A stretch of DNA of 9,479 nucleotides from an uncultured Lachnospiraceae bacterium (GCA_902783305.1 CACZQU010000301.1:1-9479); one strand, 5' to 3'. Numbered from the stretch's first letter, positions 1-6,259 are shown. The notes: generated by a model not told the origin, from the letters alone. Numbers and translations are program-made.

Positions 1-1134
1 AGCATTAATTTACAGACTGTCCCAAAGCTTGGCTTTGGTCTGATGCGGCTGCCGGAAAATGACGGAGTCATTGATTTTGAACAGGTATGCAGGATGGCAG
101 ACGCCTATCTCGAGTCCGGCCTGAACTATTTTGATACCGCATACGTTTACCACGGCGGAAACTCCGAAAAAATCGTCAAAGAAGCGATCGTAAAACGCCA
201 CCCCCGCGATTCGTTTACGATCGCCACAAAGCTTCCCGCCTGGTGCATGAAGGAGGAGGCTGACCGGGACCGGATTTTTGCCGAGCAGCTGGAGCGCTGC
301 GGAGTGGATTATTTTGATTTCTATCTGCTTCATTCGATCGAAGACGGGAACAACGGGGATACCTACGATCGTCTGAACTGCTTTGAATGGGGACTGGAAA
401 AGAAAGCACAGGGGAAGATCCGCCACTTCGGTTTCTCCTTCCACGGCAGTCCGGAGTACCTTGAGCAGCTTCTGGACGCCCATCCGGAGGTCGAATTTGT
501 ACAGATTCAGCTGAACTATGCCGACTGGGAAAATCCCGTGGTCCGCTCCGGAAGGCTTTACGAGATCCTGCATTCCAGAAACATTCCGATCATCATCATG
601 GAGCCCGTCAAAGGCGGTTCGCTGGCAAAGCTGGTGCCGGATCTGGAAGCCAGATTCAAGGCCGTGCATCCGGACAGATCCATTGCCTCCTGGGCGCTGC
701 GTTTCGCGGCATCCCTTCCCGGTGTGATGACTGTGCTTTCCGGTATGAGCAGCCCGGAGCAGATGGCCGATAACCTCGCCACCTTCTCCCCCTTTGAACC
801 GCTGAGCGATGCAGAAAAAGCAGTGATCGAAGAGGTGCGCCAGATCATGATGAGCGTAGACACGATCGGATGTACTGCCTGCCGTTACTGTACCGATGGA
901 TGTCCGATGAACATTGCCATCCCCGAGGTGTTCCGCGCCGTCAATACCATGAAGCTGTACAACGATGAGTTCCGGCCCAAAGCATTCTATAAGGGAGTAG
1001 TTGCCCAGGGGCATGGCCGTGCCGGAGACTGTATCGCCTGTGGTCAGTGCGAGGGCGTCTGTCCGCAGCATCTTCCGATTATTTCTCTTCTGAAGGAAGC
1101 CAGCGAAAAGCTGGACGTAACGCAGTCCACCTGA
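1..1134 (+). CDS. Aldo/keto reductase with C-terminal 2x[4Fe-4S] ferredoxin domain (5' partial)
   Basis: Probable cytoplasmic NAD(P)H- or ferredoxin-linked oxidoreductase; the substrate cannot be told. The frame is open to the left edge, and the residues before the ATG at 43 (VPKLGFGLMRLP, first window codon = residue 1) are the classic first strand of this family, so the ATG at 43 is internal and the true start lies outside the window. The catalytic tetrad is visible as Asp45, Tyr50 (DTAYVYHGG), Lys77 (IATKLP) and His111 (YLLHS), within a TIM barrel covering roughly residues 8-285. Two ferredoxin-type CxxCxxCxxxCP motifs follow: Cys291/294/297/301 and Cys344/347/350/354, enough for two [4Fe-4S] clusters. 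The 377 visible residues are close to full length for such iron-sulfur aldo/keto reductases, so probably only about ten residues are missing. It converges on rpe and is not part of the minus-strand operon. The family is firm; the physiological role is unknown. Confidence 0.93.
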   Translation, partial: SINLQTVPKLGFGLMRLPENDGVIDFEQVCRMADAYLESGLNYFDTAYVYHGGNSEKIVKEAIVKRHPRDSFTIATKLPAWCMKEEADRDRIFAEQLERCGVDYFDFYLLHSIEDGNNGDTYDRLNCFEWGLEKKAQGKIRHFGFSFHGSPEYLEQLLDAHPEVEFVQIQLNYADWENPVVRSGRLYEILHSRNIPIIIMEPVKGGSLAKLVPDLEARFKAVHPDRSIASWALRFAASLPGVMTVLSGMSSPEQMADNLATFSPFEPLSDAEKAVIEEVRQIMMSVDTIGCTACRYCTDGCPMNIAIPEVFRAVNTMKLYNDEFRPKAFYKGVVAQGHGRAGDCIACGQCEGVCPQHLPIISLLKEASEKLDVTQST

Positions 1135-1267
1135 CACAGATACCAGTCTGTTCATTTTCACGATAGATTCAGCCTTGAGCAGCAGGGCGGGAAAAAGCGC
1201 CGCAGGCGTGGATTCCTGAGATTCCTGTTCCCTGGACGCGGAGGCTGAACAGTTACTTCGCAGCAGG

Positions 1268-1322
1268 AAAAGAGCCTGTGAAAAAGGAGCTTTGCTTTCT
1301 CCTCCTTTCACAGGCTCTTTTT
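1268..1322. terminator. Bidirectional Rho-independent terminator between the aldo/keto reductase and rpe
   Basis: A perfect 16-bp inverted repeat, AAAAGAGCCTGTGAAA at 1268-1283 against 1306-1321, encloses a 22-nt loop that can itself pair (GGAG at 1286-1289 with CTCC at 1302-1305). The plus-strand transcript ends in five T (1318-1322). The minus-strand transcript ends in four T, the complement of 1268-1271. It begins 10 nt after the rpe stop codon and about 134 nt after the aldo/keto reductase stop, so it fits as a shared terminator of two convergent transcripts. Confidence 0.9.
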
Positions 1323-1331
1323 CATCTGCAT

Positions 1332-2015
1332 TCAACCCTTCGCGATGATTTCGTCTTCCTTTTCATGCAGCTTCTTTAACGCATGTTTTGTTTTCCCCTG
1401 CAGGTCTTCTCCGAATACCCAGGAGCCGGCAACCAGCAGATTTGCTCCGGCGTCCATGACAATACCCAGCGTATCGTCCGCGATTCCTCCATCCACCTGG
1501 ATATCGGCTTCTATGCCATTTTTTCTCAGCATATCCCGGACTGCAGTAATTTTCCCGGTGCATTTCGGAATATATTTCTGTCCCCCGAAGCCAGGCTCAA
1601 CCGTCATCACCAGGATCAGATCGCTCTCTGAAATAAGCGGCTCCAGCACCTCCACCGGGGTATCCGGTTTGATCGAAATTCCCGAACGGACTCCTGCCGC
1701 ATGGATCTGCTTCAGGGTGGCCAGGGGATCTTCACAGGCTTCCACATGAACGGTGATGGAATCCGCACCGCATTTCACAAATTCTTCGATATAGCGGGAA
1801 GGCTCCCGGACCATCAGATGGACATCGAAAAACAGAGGGCTTTCCTTCCGGATCGAACGAATCACGGGCATCCCGAAAGAAATGCTGGGGACAAAATCCC
1901 CATCCATCACGTCAATGTGAACCCATTCCACTCCTTCCTGTTCCAGAATCGTCAGCTGCCTCCCGAGATGATTAAAATCCGCAGACAAAATCGATGGACA
2001 AAGCTGATAGTTCAT
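1332..2015 (-). CDS. rpe: Ribulose-phosphate 3-epimerase
   Basis: Interconverts D-ribulose 5-phosphate and D-xylulose 5-phosphate in the non-oxidative pentose phosphate pathway; a soluble metal-dependent TIM-barrel enzyme. The protein has 227 residues, normal for the family. The metal and catalytic residues are in place: His33 and Asp35 (HIDVMDGDFVP), His66 (FDVHLMV) and Asp175 (IQVDGGI). The phosphate-binding segments TVEPGFGGQ (138-146) and GANLLVAGS near the C-terminus are also present. The frame stays open upstream to 2168, but that would overlap the end of rsgA by about 130 nt. The ATG at 2015 is chosen because a strong AAAGGAGG sits just before it and the protein then begins MNYQLCPSILSADF, the usual N-terminus. 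It follows rsgA by 23 nt, so the two are almost certainly co-transcribed. No thiN gene follows, unlike in B. subtilis; a terminator does. Confidence 0.97.
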   Translation of the reverse strand: MNYQLCPSILSADFNHLGRQLTILEQEGVEWVHIDVMDGDFVPSISFGMPVIRSIRKESPLFFDVHLMVREPSRYIEEFVKCGADSITVHVEACEDPLATLKQIHAAGVRSGISIKPDTPVEVLEPLISESDLILVMTVEPGFGGQKYIPKCTGKITAVRDMLRKNGIEADIQVDGGIADDTLGIVMDAGANLLVAGSWVFGEDLQGKTKHALKKLHEKEDEIIAKG

Positions 2016-2021
2016 GATAAT

Positions 2022-2029
2022 CCTCCTTT
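2022..2029 (-). promoter_or_regulatory. Ribosome binding site of rpe
   Basis: AAAGGAGG on the minus strand, 6 nt before the ATG at 2015, in the short gap after the rsgA stop. It decides the rpe start against the in-frame upstream ATG codons inside rsgA. Confidence 0.9.
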
Positions 2030-2038
2030 GCATGTGCG

Positions 2039-2920
2039 TTATCCGTACGGCTTCATCGCTTTCACTTCTTCCATTAACGCCAGGTAGCTCTCGTATCTTT
2101 CCCTGGAAATCTTCCCTTCCGAAAGAGCCCTTTTTACCGAGCAATCCGGCTCCTTTATATGGCGGCATCCCTGAAACCGGCAGTCTGCGCGGAAGGGAGC
2201 AAACTCCCGAAATGTATTTTCCAGATCCTGCTCCTGCATCATCGGAAGAAACAGGGATGTGAATCCTGGAGTGTCCACCAGAAAGGTATCCTTTCCGACG
2301 GGAATGACCTGGGAATGCCGTGTGGTGTGCCTGCCTCTTCCCAGCTTCCGGCTGATCGTTCCGGTCTCCATCATCACCTCTGACTGCAGGCAGTTAGTCA
2401 GCGTGGATTTTCCCACTCCGGACGGGCCGGCAATCACGCTGGTCCGTCCATGAAGCAGACGTCTGATATCTTCCATTCCTTTTCCTGCCTCTGCCGAGCA
2501 GGCTGTCACGTCAAAACCACTTAAGCGATACCTGCCGGTTATGGCCTCCAGCTCTCCTTCTTTCGCAAGATCGCTTTTTGAGAAGCATATCACGACTGGT
2601 ACCCTCTGAAAGGTCATCATCGTCAGGTAACGGTCCAGAAGCAGGAAATTCACCTCCGGTTCATGCAGGGAAAAAATGAGGACGGCCTGGTCAACATTTG
2701 CGACGGCAGGACGGATCAATTCGTTTTTCCGCGGCAGAAGCTGCACTACGTTTCCCTCTTTTTCCTTTTCATCCAGCACATCCATTAAGACATTATCACC
2801 GACCAGCGGTTTTTTTCCTTCCTTGCGGAAAATACCTTTTGCCTTGCATTCATAGAGGAATCCATCCTCCGCATAGATATAATAAAACCCGGCGATGCCC
2901 TTAATGATCTTTCCCTGCAT
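2039..2920 (-). CDS. rsgA: Small ribosomal subunit biogenesis GTPase RsgA (YloQ/CpgA)
   Basis: Circularly permuted GTPase that binds the 30S subunit late in assembly; its GTPase is stimulated by the ribosome. The 293 residues show the expected order: an N-terminal OB fold (about 1-65), G4 (FSKSDLA, 113-119), G5 (TACSAEAG, 139-146), the G1 P-loop GPSGVGKST (165-173), switch I GRGRHTTR (194-201), G3 DTPGF (216-220), and a C-terminal zinc knuckle with Cys247, Cys252, His254 and Cys260, followed by helices. One oddity: G4 reads SKSD rather than the usual NKxD. The start at 2920 has AAGAAGG 7 nt upstream and the usual N-terminus. In B. subtilis the orthologue CpgA is phosphorylated by PrkC and has been reported to dephosphorylate 4-phosphoerythronate, a toxic by-product linked to the pentose phosphate pathway. 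This could explain its place between prkC and rpe. A 325-nt gap with a terminator separates it from prkC. Confidence 0.97.
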   Translation of the reverse strand: MQGKIIKGIAGFYYIYAEDGFLYECKAKGIFRKEGKKPLVGDNVLMDVLDEKEKEGNVVQLLPRKNELIRPAVANVDQAVLIFSLHEPEVNFLLLDRYLTMMTFQRVPVVICFSKSDLAKEGELEAITGRYRLSGFDVTACSAEAGKGMEDIRRLLHGRTSVIAGPSGVGKSTLTNCLQSEVMMETGTISRKLGRGRHTTRHSQVIPVGKDTFLVDTPGFTSLFLPMMQEQDLENTFREFAPFRADCRFQGCRHIKEPDCSVKRALSEGKISRERYESYLALMEEVKAMKPYG

Positions 2921-2975
2921 TCATCAGCCTTCTTTCCCATCAGAAATCCTTCCGGACATCTGCCATAATCCAGCA

Positions 2976-3027
2976 ATGCCATCCCAAAGAAATGGCAGCT
3001 CACTGCCTCACTCATCCGGGATGGCAT
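2976..3027 (-). promoter_or_regulatory. Stem-loop in the rsgA leader, function unknown
   Basis: A perfect 10-bp stem (ATGCCATCCC with GGGATGGCAT; 3018-3027 against 2976-2985) encloses a second hairpin, GGCAG-TGAG-CTGCC (3007-2994). It lies 55 nt upstream of the rsgA start and is not followed by a T-run on either strand, so it is not a simple terminator. It could be a leader regulatory element, an mRNA-stabilising structure or a processing site; nothing in the sequence decides between these. Confidence 0.5.
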
Positions 3028-3029
3028 CG

Positions 3030-3059
3030 TTATTACCGGTTTCCTGTCTGGCTAACCAA
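3030..3059 (-). promoter_or_regulatory. Weak candidate promoter for rsgA-rpe
   Basis: On the minus strand TTGGTT (3059-3054) and TAATAA (3035-3030) are 18 nt apart, partial matches to sigma-A -35 and -10 boxes. The position, between the prkC terminator and the rsgA leader, is where a promoter would be needed if the terminator is efficient. The -35 match is only half of the consensus, so this rests mainly on position. Confidence 0.2.
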
Positions 3060-3075
3060 ACTGTGACTCCAGTGC

Positions 3076-3121
3076 AAAAAACCATGCTCCACTGCAGGCT
3101 TTCCCGCAAGTGGAGCGATGG
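3076..3121 (-). terminator. Rho-independent terminator downstream of prkC
   Basis: On the minus strand a 12-bp stem with one bulged base (CCATCGCTCCACT at 3121-3109 pairing with AGTGGAGCATGG at 3093-3082) can extend inward by a GC pair and is followed directly by TTTTTT (complement of 3076-3081). An outer repeat, GTGCAAA (3132-3126) with TTTGCAC (3078-3072), could lengthen it. It lies about 125 nt after the prkC stop and 155 nt before rsgA. The plus strand has no T-run after the stem, so it acts in one direction only. It should end or attenuate the upstream transcript before rsgA. Confidence 0.8.
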
Positions 3122-3245
3122 ATTCTTTGCACGTCCTGTATTCGTATGGAGTGGGTCGCTGCGTGTCAGCGGCACGCGTTCAGCTTTGAACCAGGCCTGC
3201 AGCTGCAGCCTTCACACAACTGGTCACCGTCTGACTGTATTGTGT

Positions 3246-5519
3246 TTATACCTTCTTAAAAGAAAGAGTGTAGATTCCCAGTTCCTCATAGGTACCATTA
3301 ATCTGTTCGTAAAGATACAGCACACCCTCATCCACTCCGGGTACTCCTTCCAGATTGAGCTGGTAAGGAAATTCAAGGATCTCGCCGTCAACAACGGTCA
3401 CCGAGCTTGCCTGGCCGCCGGTATCCTGAACCAGCTGCAGACGAATGCGGCCGCCGTTATATCCCGTCGGAGTATTCAGTCTCTGTGTACATTTCCAGAC
3501 CTCCCCGGCTGCCGCGGCAGCGGCGATCACATCCGATTCCTCTCCGGCTTCAGGCTCAGCACTCTCCTGGGGGAGTGCTGCCTGTGAGGCTGCCGGCGCC
3601 TGGTCACCTGTACTGACCGTGATGGTAACAGCCATCGTATCGGGATCTGCCAGAGTGTAAGCCTCCGGGTACTGTGAAATCACTTCTCCCGCCGCCACGT
3701 CCGCACTCATTTTTTCCTCTACATTGATCGTGAGAAACTTTCCAAGAGAAGTGACAGCTTCATTGCGCTGCATCCCGACCACATCCGGGACCTCAGCCTG
3801 CGAGCCATAATTCGCGCCGCGGCTGATCACCAGCGTCACGGTTTCTCCGACATGGGAAGACGTTCCGGAGGCAGGCTCCAGACTATAAGCATAACCAGGA
3901 TCCACGAGAGGATACCCGTCGTCATCCAGTTCACTGTACACCTTACGGGTTTCCACAACCAGGCCCATGTTTTCCAGCATCTGCTGAGCCTCTATTGCCG
4001 TCATGGCCTCGACGGAAGGCAGAGTCAGATCAGCTGTGCCGAGACTGATATAATATTTAATCGTGGTATAAGCTTCAACCCGGCTTCCCGGCGCAATCTC
4101 CTGACGGCTGATCAGACCTTTGGTATAATTGGAGGGTTCCTCTCCCACATTCTGGATTCCGATATGAATCGCGGATGTCATTTCCCTTGCTTCTGCCTCC
4201 GTCTTTCCGATCAGATCCGGAACCTCCACCGTGTTGTCGTCCTCCTGGTCTGTACCGGTATTCACCGAACCGATATTGTTGGAAATCCTGCCGGTCCCGT
4301 TCTGTCCCAGAAGTCCCGCAGAGCGTCCGACGATGATAATTACCCAGACTAACAGCGCAGCTCCCGCCAGCAAGGCGAGGATCGGCAGAATGAAGCCTGA
4401 CCCTCCGGGATGCTGATTCTTCTTTCCCTTTCCTTTTCCAAGCAGCTTCAGATCATCCTGCCTGCGGACCAGCTTCCGGCTCTGATCTGCTCTGCCGCCT
4501 GCTCCCTGAGAACGCTTTGTCCGAAGCCCTCTTCCTTCCTCCAGCTCCTTCTGTGCCTCCGGATCCCAGTCATTATCCTTCAGTTTTTTTCCGGATCCTG
4601 AAGACTTTACCGTATTTTTGATCTCTCCGATCTCTTTGTCAGAGATAATCTTTGTCTTTGATGCCACATTCACCTGTGTAAGCTGTACAAAATCTCCGGA
4701 TGGATCAATCAGGGAACGCTTAAGATCCCGGATGACTTCACCCATCTTGGAATAACGCCGGTTGACGCTTTTCTGGGTACATTTAAAAATGATCTGTTCC
4801 AGACTGTAGGGCAGATCCGGCTCATAAACGGAAGGCGGAACCATTTCCTCCTGAAGATGCTTGATCGCGATCGCAACGGTATTTTCCCCGTCGAAGGGAA
4901 CTCTCCCTGTAACCATTTCATAAAGCGTCACGCCGAGAGAATAAATATCGCTCTTCGTGTCACTGTAGCCTCCGCGGACCTGCTCCGGAGAACTGTAATG
5001 CACCGAGCCCATCACGTTGGAGCTGAAGGTGTCGGAGGAAGCCGCCCTGGCAATCCCGAAATCCGTAACCTTGACCTTTCCGTCGTGGGAAATCATGATA
5101 TTCTGAGGCTTGACATCCCTGTGGACAATCCCATGATTGTGAGCAGCCTCAAGACCCATGCAGACCTGTATCGCGATACTGGTCGCTTCCTTCACCGACA
5201 ACCGGCCTTTTTTTGAAATATATTCCTTAAGCGTAATCCCCTCGATCAGCTCCATAACGATATAGTAGATCCCTTCATCATCTCCTACATCGAAAATACT
5301 GACGATATTGATGTGTGTAAGTCCGGCGGCAGCCTGTGCCTCACTTCGGAATTTCTTGACAAAGGTCGCATCCTTGCGAAACTCCGGCTTAAGGATCTTC
5401 ACCGCAACCTTCCGGTTCAGCTTATGATCCATCGCCTTGTAGACGTCGGCCATCCCGCCTGTCCCGATTTTCTCTAAAATCTCATAGCGTTCCGCTATTA
5501 TCATACCCGCTTTTAACAT
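3246..5519 (-). CDS. prkC: Membrane Ser/Thr protein kinase with PASTA domains (PrkC/StkP family)
   Basis: Hanks-type kinase that senses muropeptides or lipid II outside the cell and phosphorylates cell-wall, division and translation proteins inside. The 757 residues run as follows: kinase domain about 10-270, with glycine loop GTGGM (19-23), Lys41 (AVKILK), Glu60, catalytic loop HRDVKPQN (133-140), DFG (153-155), an activation loop rich in Ser/Thr (161-172) and SPE (177-179); a basic juxtamembrane linker of about 100 residues; one membrane helix (about 376-397); three extracellular PASTA repeats (about 431-494, 498-567, 575-638); an Ala/Glu-rich linker (640-672); and an extra C-terminal domain (673-757) starting GEVWKCTQRL. 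Catalytic residues are all intact. The ATG at 5519 gives MLKAGMIIAERYEIL, the normal family N-terminus. It starts 17 nt after stp, its partner phosphatase. The family is certain; substrates here are inferred from relatives. Confidence 0.97.
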   Translation of the reverse strand: MLKAGMIIAERYEILEKIGTGGMADVYKAMDHKLNRKVAVKILKPEFRKDATFVKKFRSEAQAAAGLTHINIVSIFDVGDDEGIYYIVMELIEGITLKEYISKKGRLSVKEATSIAIQVCMGLEAAHNHGIVHRDVKPQNIMISHDGKVKVTDFGIARAASSDTFSSNVMGSVHYSSPEQVRGGYSDTKSDIYSLGVTLYEMVTGRVPFDGENTVAIAIKHLQEEMVPPSVYEPDLPYSLEQIIFKCTQKSVNRRYSKMGEVIRDLKRSLIDPSGDFVQLTQVNVASKTKIISDKEIGEIKNTVKSSGSGKKLKDNDWDPEAQKELEEGRGLRTKRSQGAGGRADQSRKLVRRQDDLKLLGKGKGKKNQHPGGSGFILPILALLAGAALLVWVIIIVGRSAGLLGQNGTGRISNNIGSVNTGTDQEDDNTVEVPDLIGKTEAEAREMTSAIHIGIQNVGEEPSNYTKGLISRQEIAPGSRVEAYTTIKYYISLGTADLTLPSVEAMTAIEAQQMLENMGLVVETRKVYSELDDDGYPLVDPGYAYSLEPASGTSSHVGETVTLVISRGANYGSQAEVPDVVGMQRNEAVTSLGKFLTINVEEKMSADVAAGEVISQYPEAYTLADPDTMAVTITVSTGDQAPAASQAALPQESAEPEAGEESDVIAAAAAAGEVWKCTQRLNTPTGYNGGRIRLQLVQDTGGQASSVTVVDGEILEFPYQLNLEGVPGVDEGVLYLYEQINGTYEELGIYTLSFKKV

Positions 5520-5522
5520 AGT

Positions 5523-5530
5523 CCTCCCCC
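5523..5530 (-). promoter_or_regulatory. Ribosome binding site of prkC, unusually close to the start
   Basis: GGGGGAGG on the minus strand ends only 3 nt before the ATG at 5519. Pairing by its first G residues would give a more normal spacing. An in-frame ATG at 5504 would lie about 18 nt from it, too far, and would drop conserved first residues. Confidence 0.65.
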
Positions 5531-5536
5531 GTATGG

Positions 5537-6259
5537 TTACGGCTCAATCAGAACAATCGCAATGTTGTCTTTGCCGCCGTTCTGATTTGCCTCACGGACA
5601 AGTTCCTGCCCCTTTTCCTCAAGGCTCTTGTCTTGTGTGTGAATGATCTCCCGGATCCGCTCATCTTCTACCATATTGCTTAGTCCGTCCGAGCACATCA
5701 AAAGAACAGCGCCCGGTTTCAACTCGATATCAAAAAAATCGGCTTCGACTTCATCCTCAGCACCAATAGCTCTGGTGATAATATTTTTATCCGGATGGTT
5801 TCTGGCTTCCTCCGGAGCGATCTCTCCCAACCGTACCATTTCCTGAACCAGAGAATGATCCTGCGTCACCTGGCGGATCTCATCCTCCACAAGATAAAGG
5901 CGGCTGTCCCCTACATTGGCAATATAGGCATACTTTCCGACAATAGTGGTGAGGACCATCGTCGTGCCCATCCCTGCCAGCTCCGGTTCGGAATGTGACT
6001 TCATCACAATCTCCGCGTTCGCTGTCTCAATGGCATGTCTCATGATCTTGACAGCATTGATATTCTGGTCCTCGGCAATCTCCTTCACAAGAGTCTGTAC
6101 AGCATGTGAGGAGGCATAATCCCCCGCATTGTGTCCTCCCATACCATCCGCTACCACAAAAAGATTGGACAGATTGCCGACAGGGGACTCTGAAGCAAAC
6201 ACATAATCCTGATTGATCTTGCGCTTGCGTCCAATGTCTGTCGCAGAATATGCCTTCAT
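5537..6259 (-). CDS. stp: PP2C-family Ser/Thr protein phosphatase, partner of PrkC (Stp/PrpC)
   Basis: Metal-dependent cytoplasmic phosphatase that reverses phosphorylation by the PASTA kinase encoded next to it. The 240 residues match the usual bacterial PP2C length of about 240-250, and all signature motifs are visible: NQD with Asp18, DGMGGH (38-43), GMGTT (96-100), NVGDSR (115-120), the flap region HPDKNIITRAIG (155-166), CSDGL with Asp191, and GGKDN with Asp231-Asn232. Asp18, Asp38, Asp191 and Asp231 are the expected metal ligands. The start codon overlaps the rlmN stop as ATGA. The sequence before it (GAAAGAGAGACGTGAC) has no good Shine-Dalgarno, so translation is probably coupled to rlmN. 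The stop is 17 nt before prkC, the typical phosphatase-kinase pair. Confidence 0.97.
   Translation of the reverse strand: MKAYSATDIGRKRKINQDYVFASESPVGNLSNLFVVADGMGGHNAGDYASSHAVQTLVKEIAEDQNINAVKIMRHAIETANAEIVMKSHSEPELAGMGTTMVLTTIVGKYAYIANVGDSRLYLVEDEIRQVTQDHSLVQEMVRLGEIAPEEARNHPDKNIITRAIGAEDEVEADFFDIELKPGAVLLMCSDGLSNMVEDERIREIIHTQDKSLEEKGQELVREANQNGGKDNIAIVLIEP

Larger units (their letters stand above)
2921..3245 (-). other. Structured 325-nt intergenic region between prkC and rsgA
   Basis: No convincing gene is present on either strand. Read in the sense (minus) direction it holds, in order: a 6-bp inverted repeat directly after the prkC stop (3240-3245 with 3214-3219); a 12-nt palindrome made of two CTGCAG units (3197-3208); overlapping small stems around 3150-3176; a terminator hairpin with T-run (3121-3076); a weak promoter candidate (3059-3030); a stem-loop (3027-2976); and the rsgA ribosome binding site (AAGAAGG at 2934-2928). 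All other gaps in this gene cluster are under 40 nt, so this one stands out. I do not recognise a known riboswitch or leader family in it. Confidence 0.7.

Noticed and set aside
10..1335. Open reading frame of 441 codons on the minus strand opposite the aldo/keto reductase
   Set aside because: It runs antisense through a gene with intact catalytic motifs, begins inside the shared terminator region, and shows no recognisable motif; it is a by-product of codon bias in the real gene.
2016..2168. N-terminal extension of Rpe by about 50 residues
   Set aside because: It would overlap rsgA, has no family similarity, and the AAAGGAGG before 2015 marks the start clearly.
2785..3027. Small 80-codon minus-strand frame spanning the rsgA leader
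   Set aside because: It overlaps the first 45 codons of rsgA in another frame, its ATG lies in the leader stem-loop, and no Shine-Dalgarno precedes it. Kept only as a remote leader-peptide possibility.
3122..3245. Possible tRNA or riboswitch after prkC (a GGTTCAAAG stretch recalls a T-loop)
   Set aside because: No acceptor stem, anticodon arm or CCA-compatible fold could be drawn around it, and it matches no riboswitch core I know.
2895..3587. Plus-strand 230-codon frame across the prkC-rsgA gap
   Set aside because: It runs antisense into prkC and through the terminator hairpin, and the translation is a low-complexity mix without a recognisable domain.
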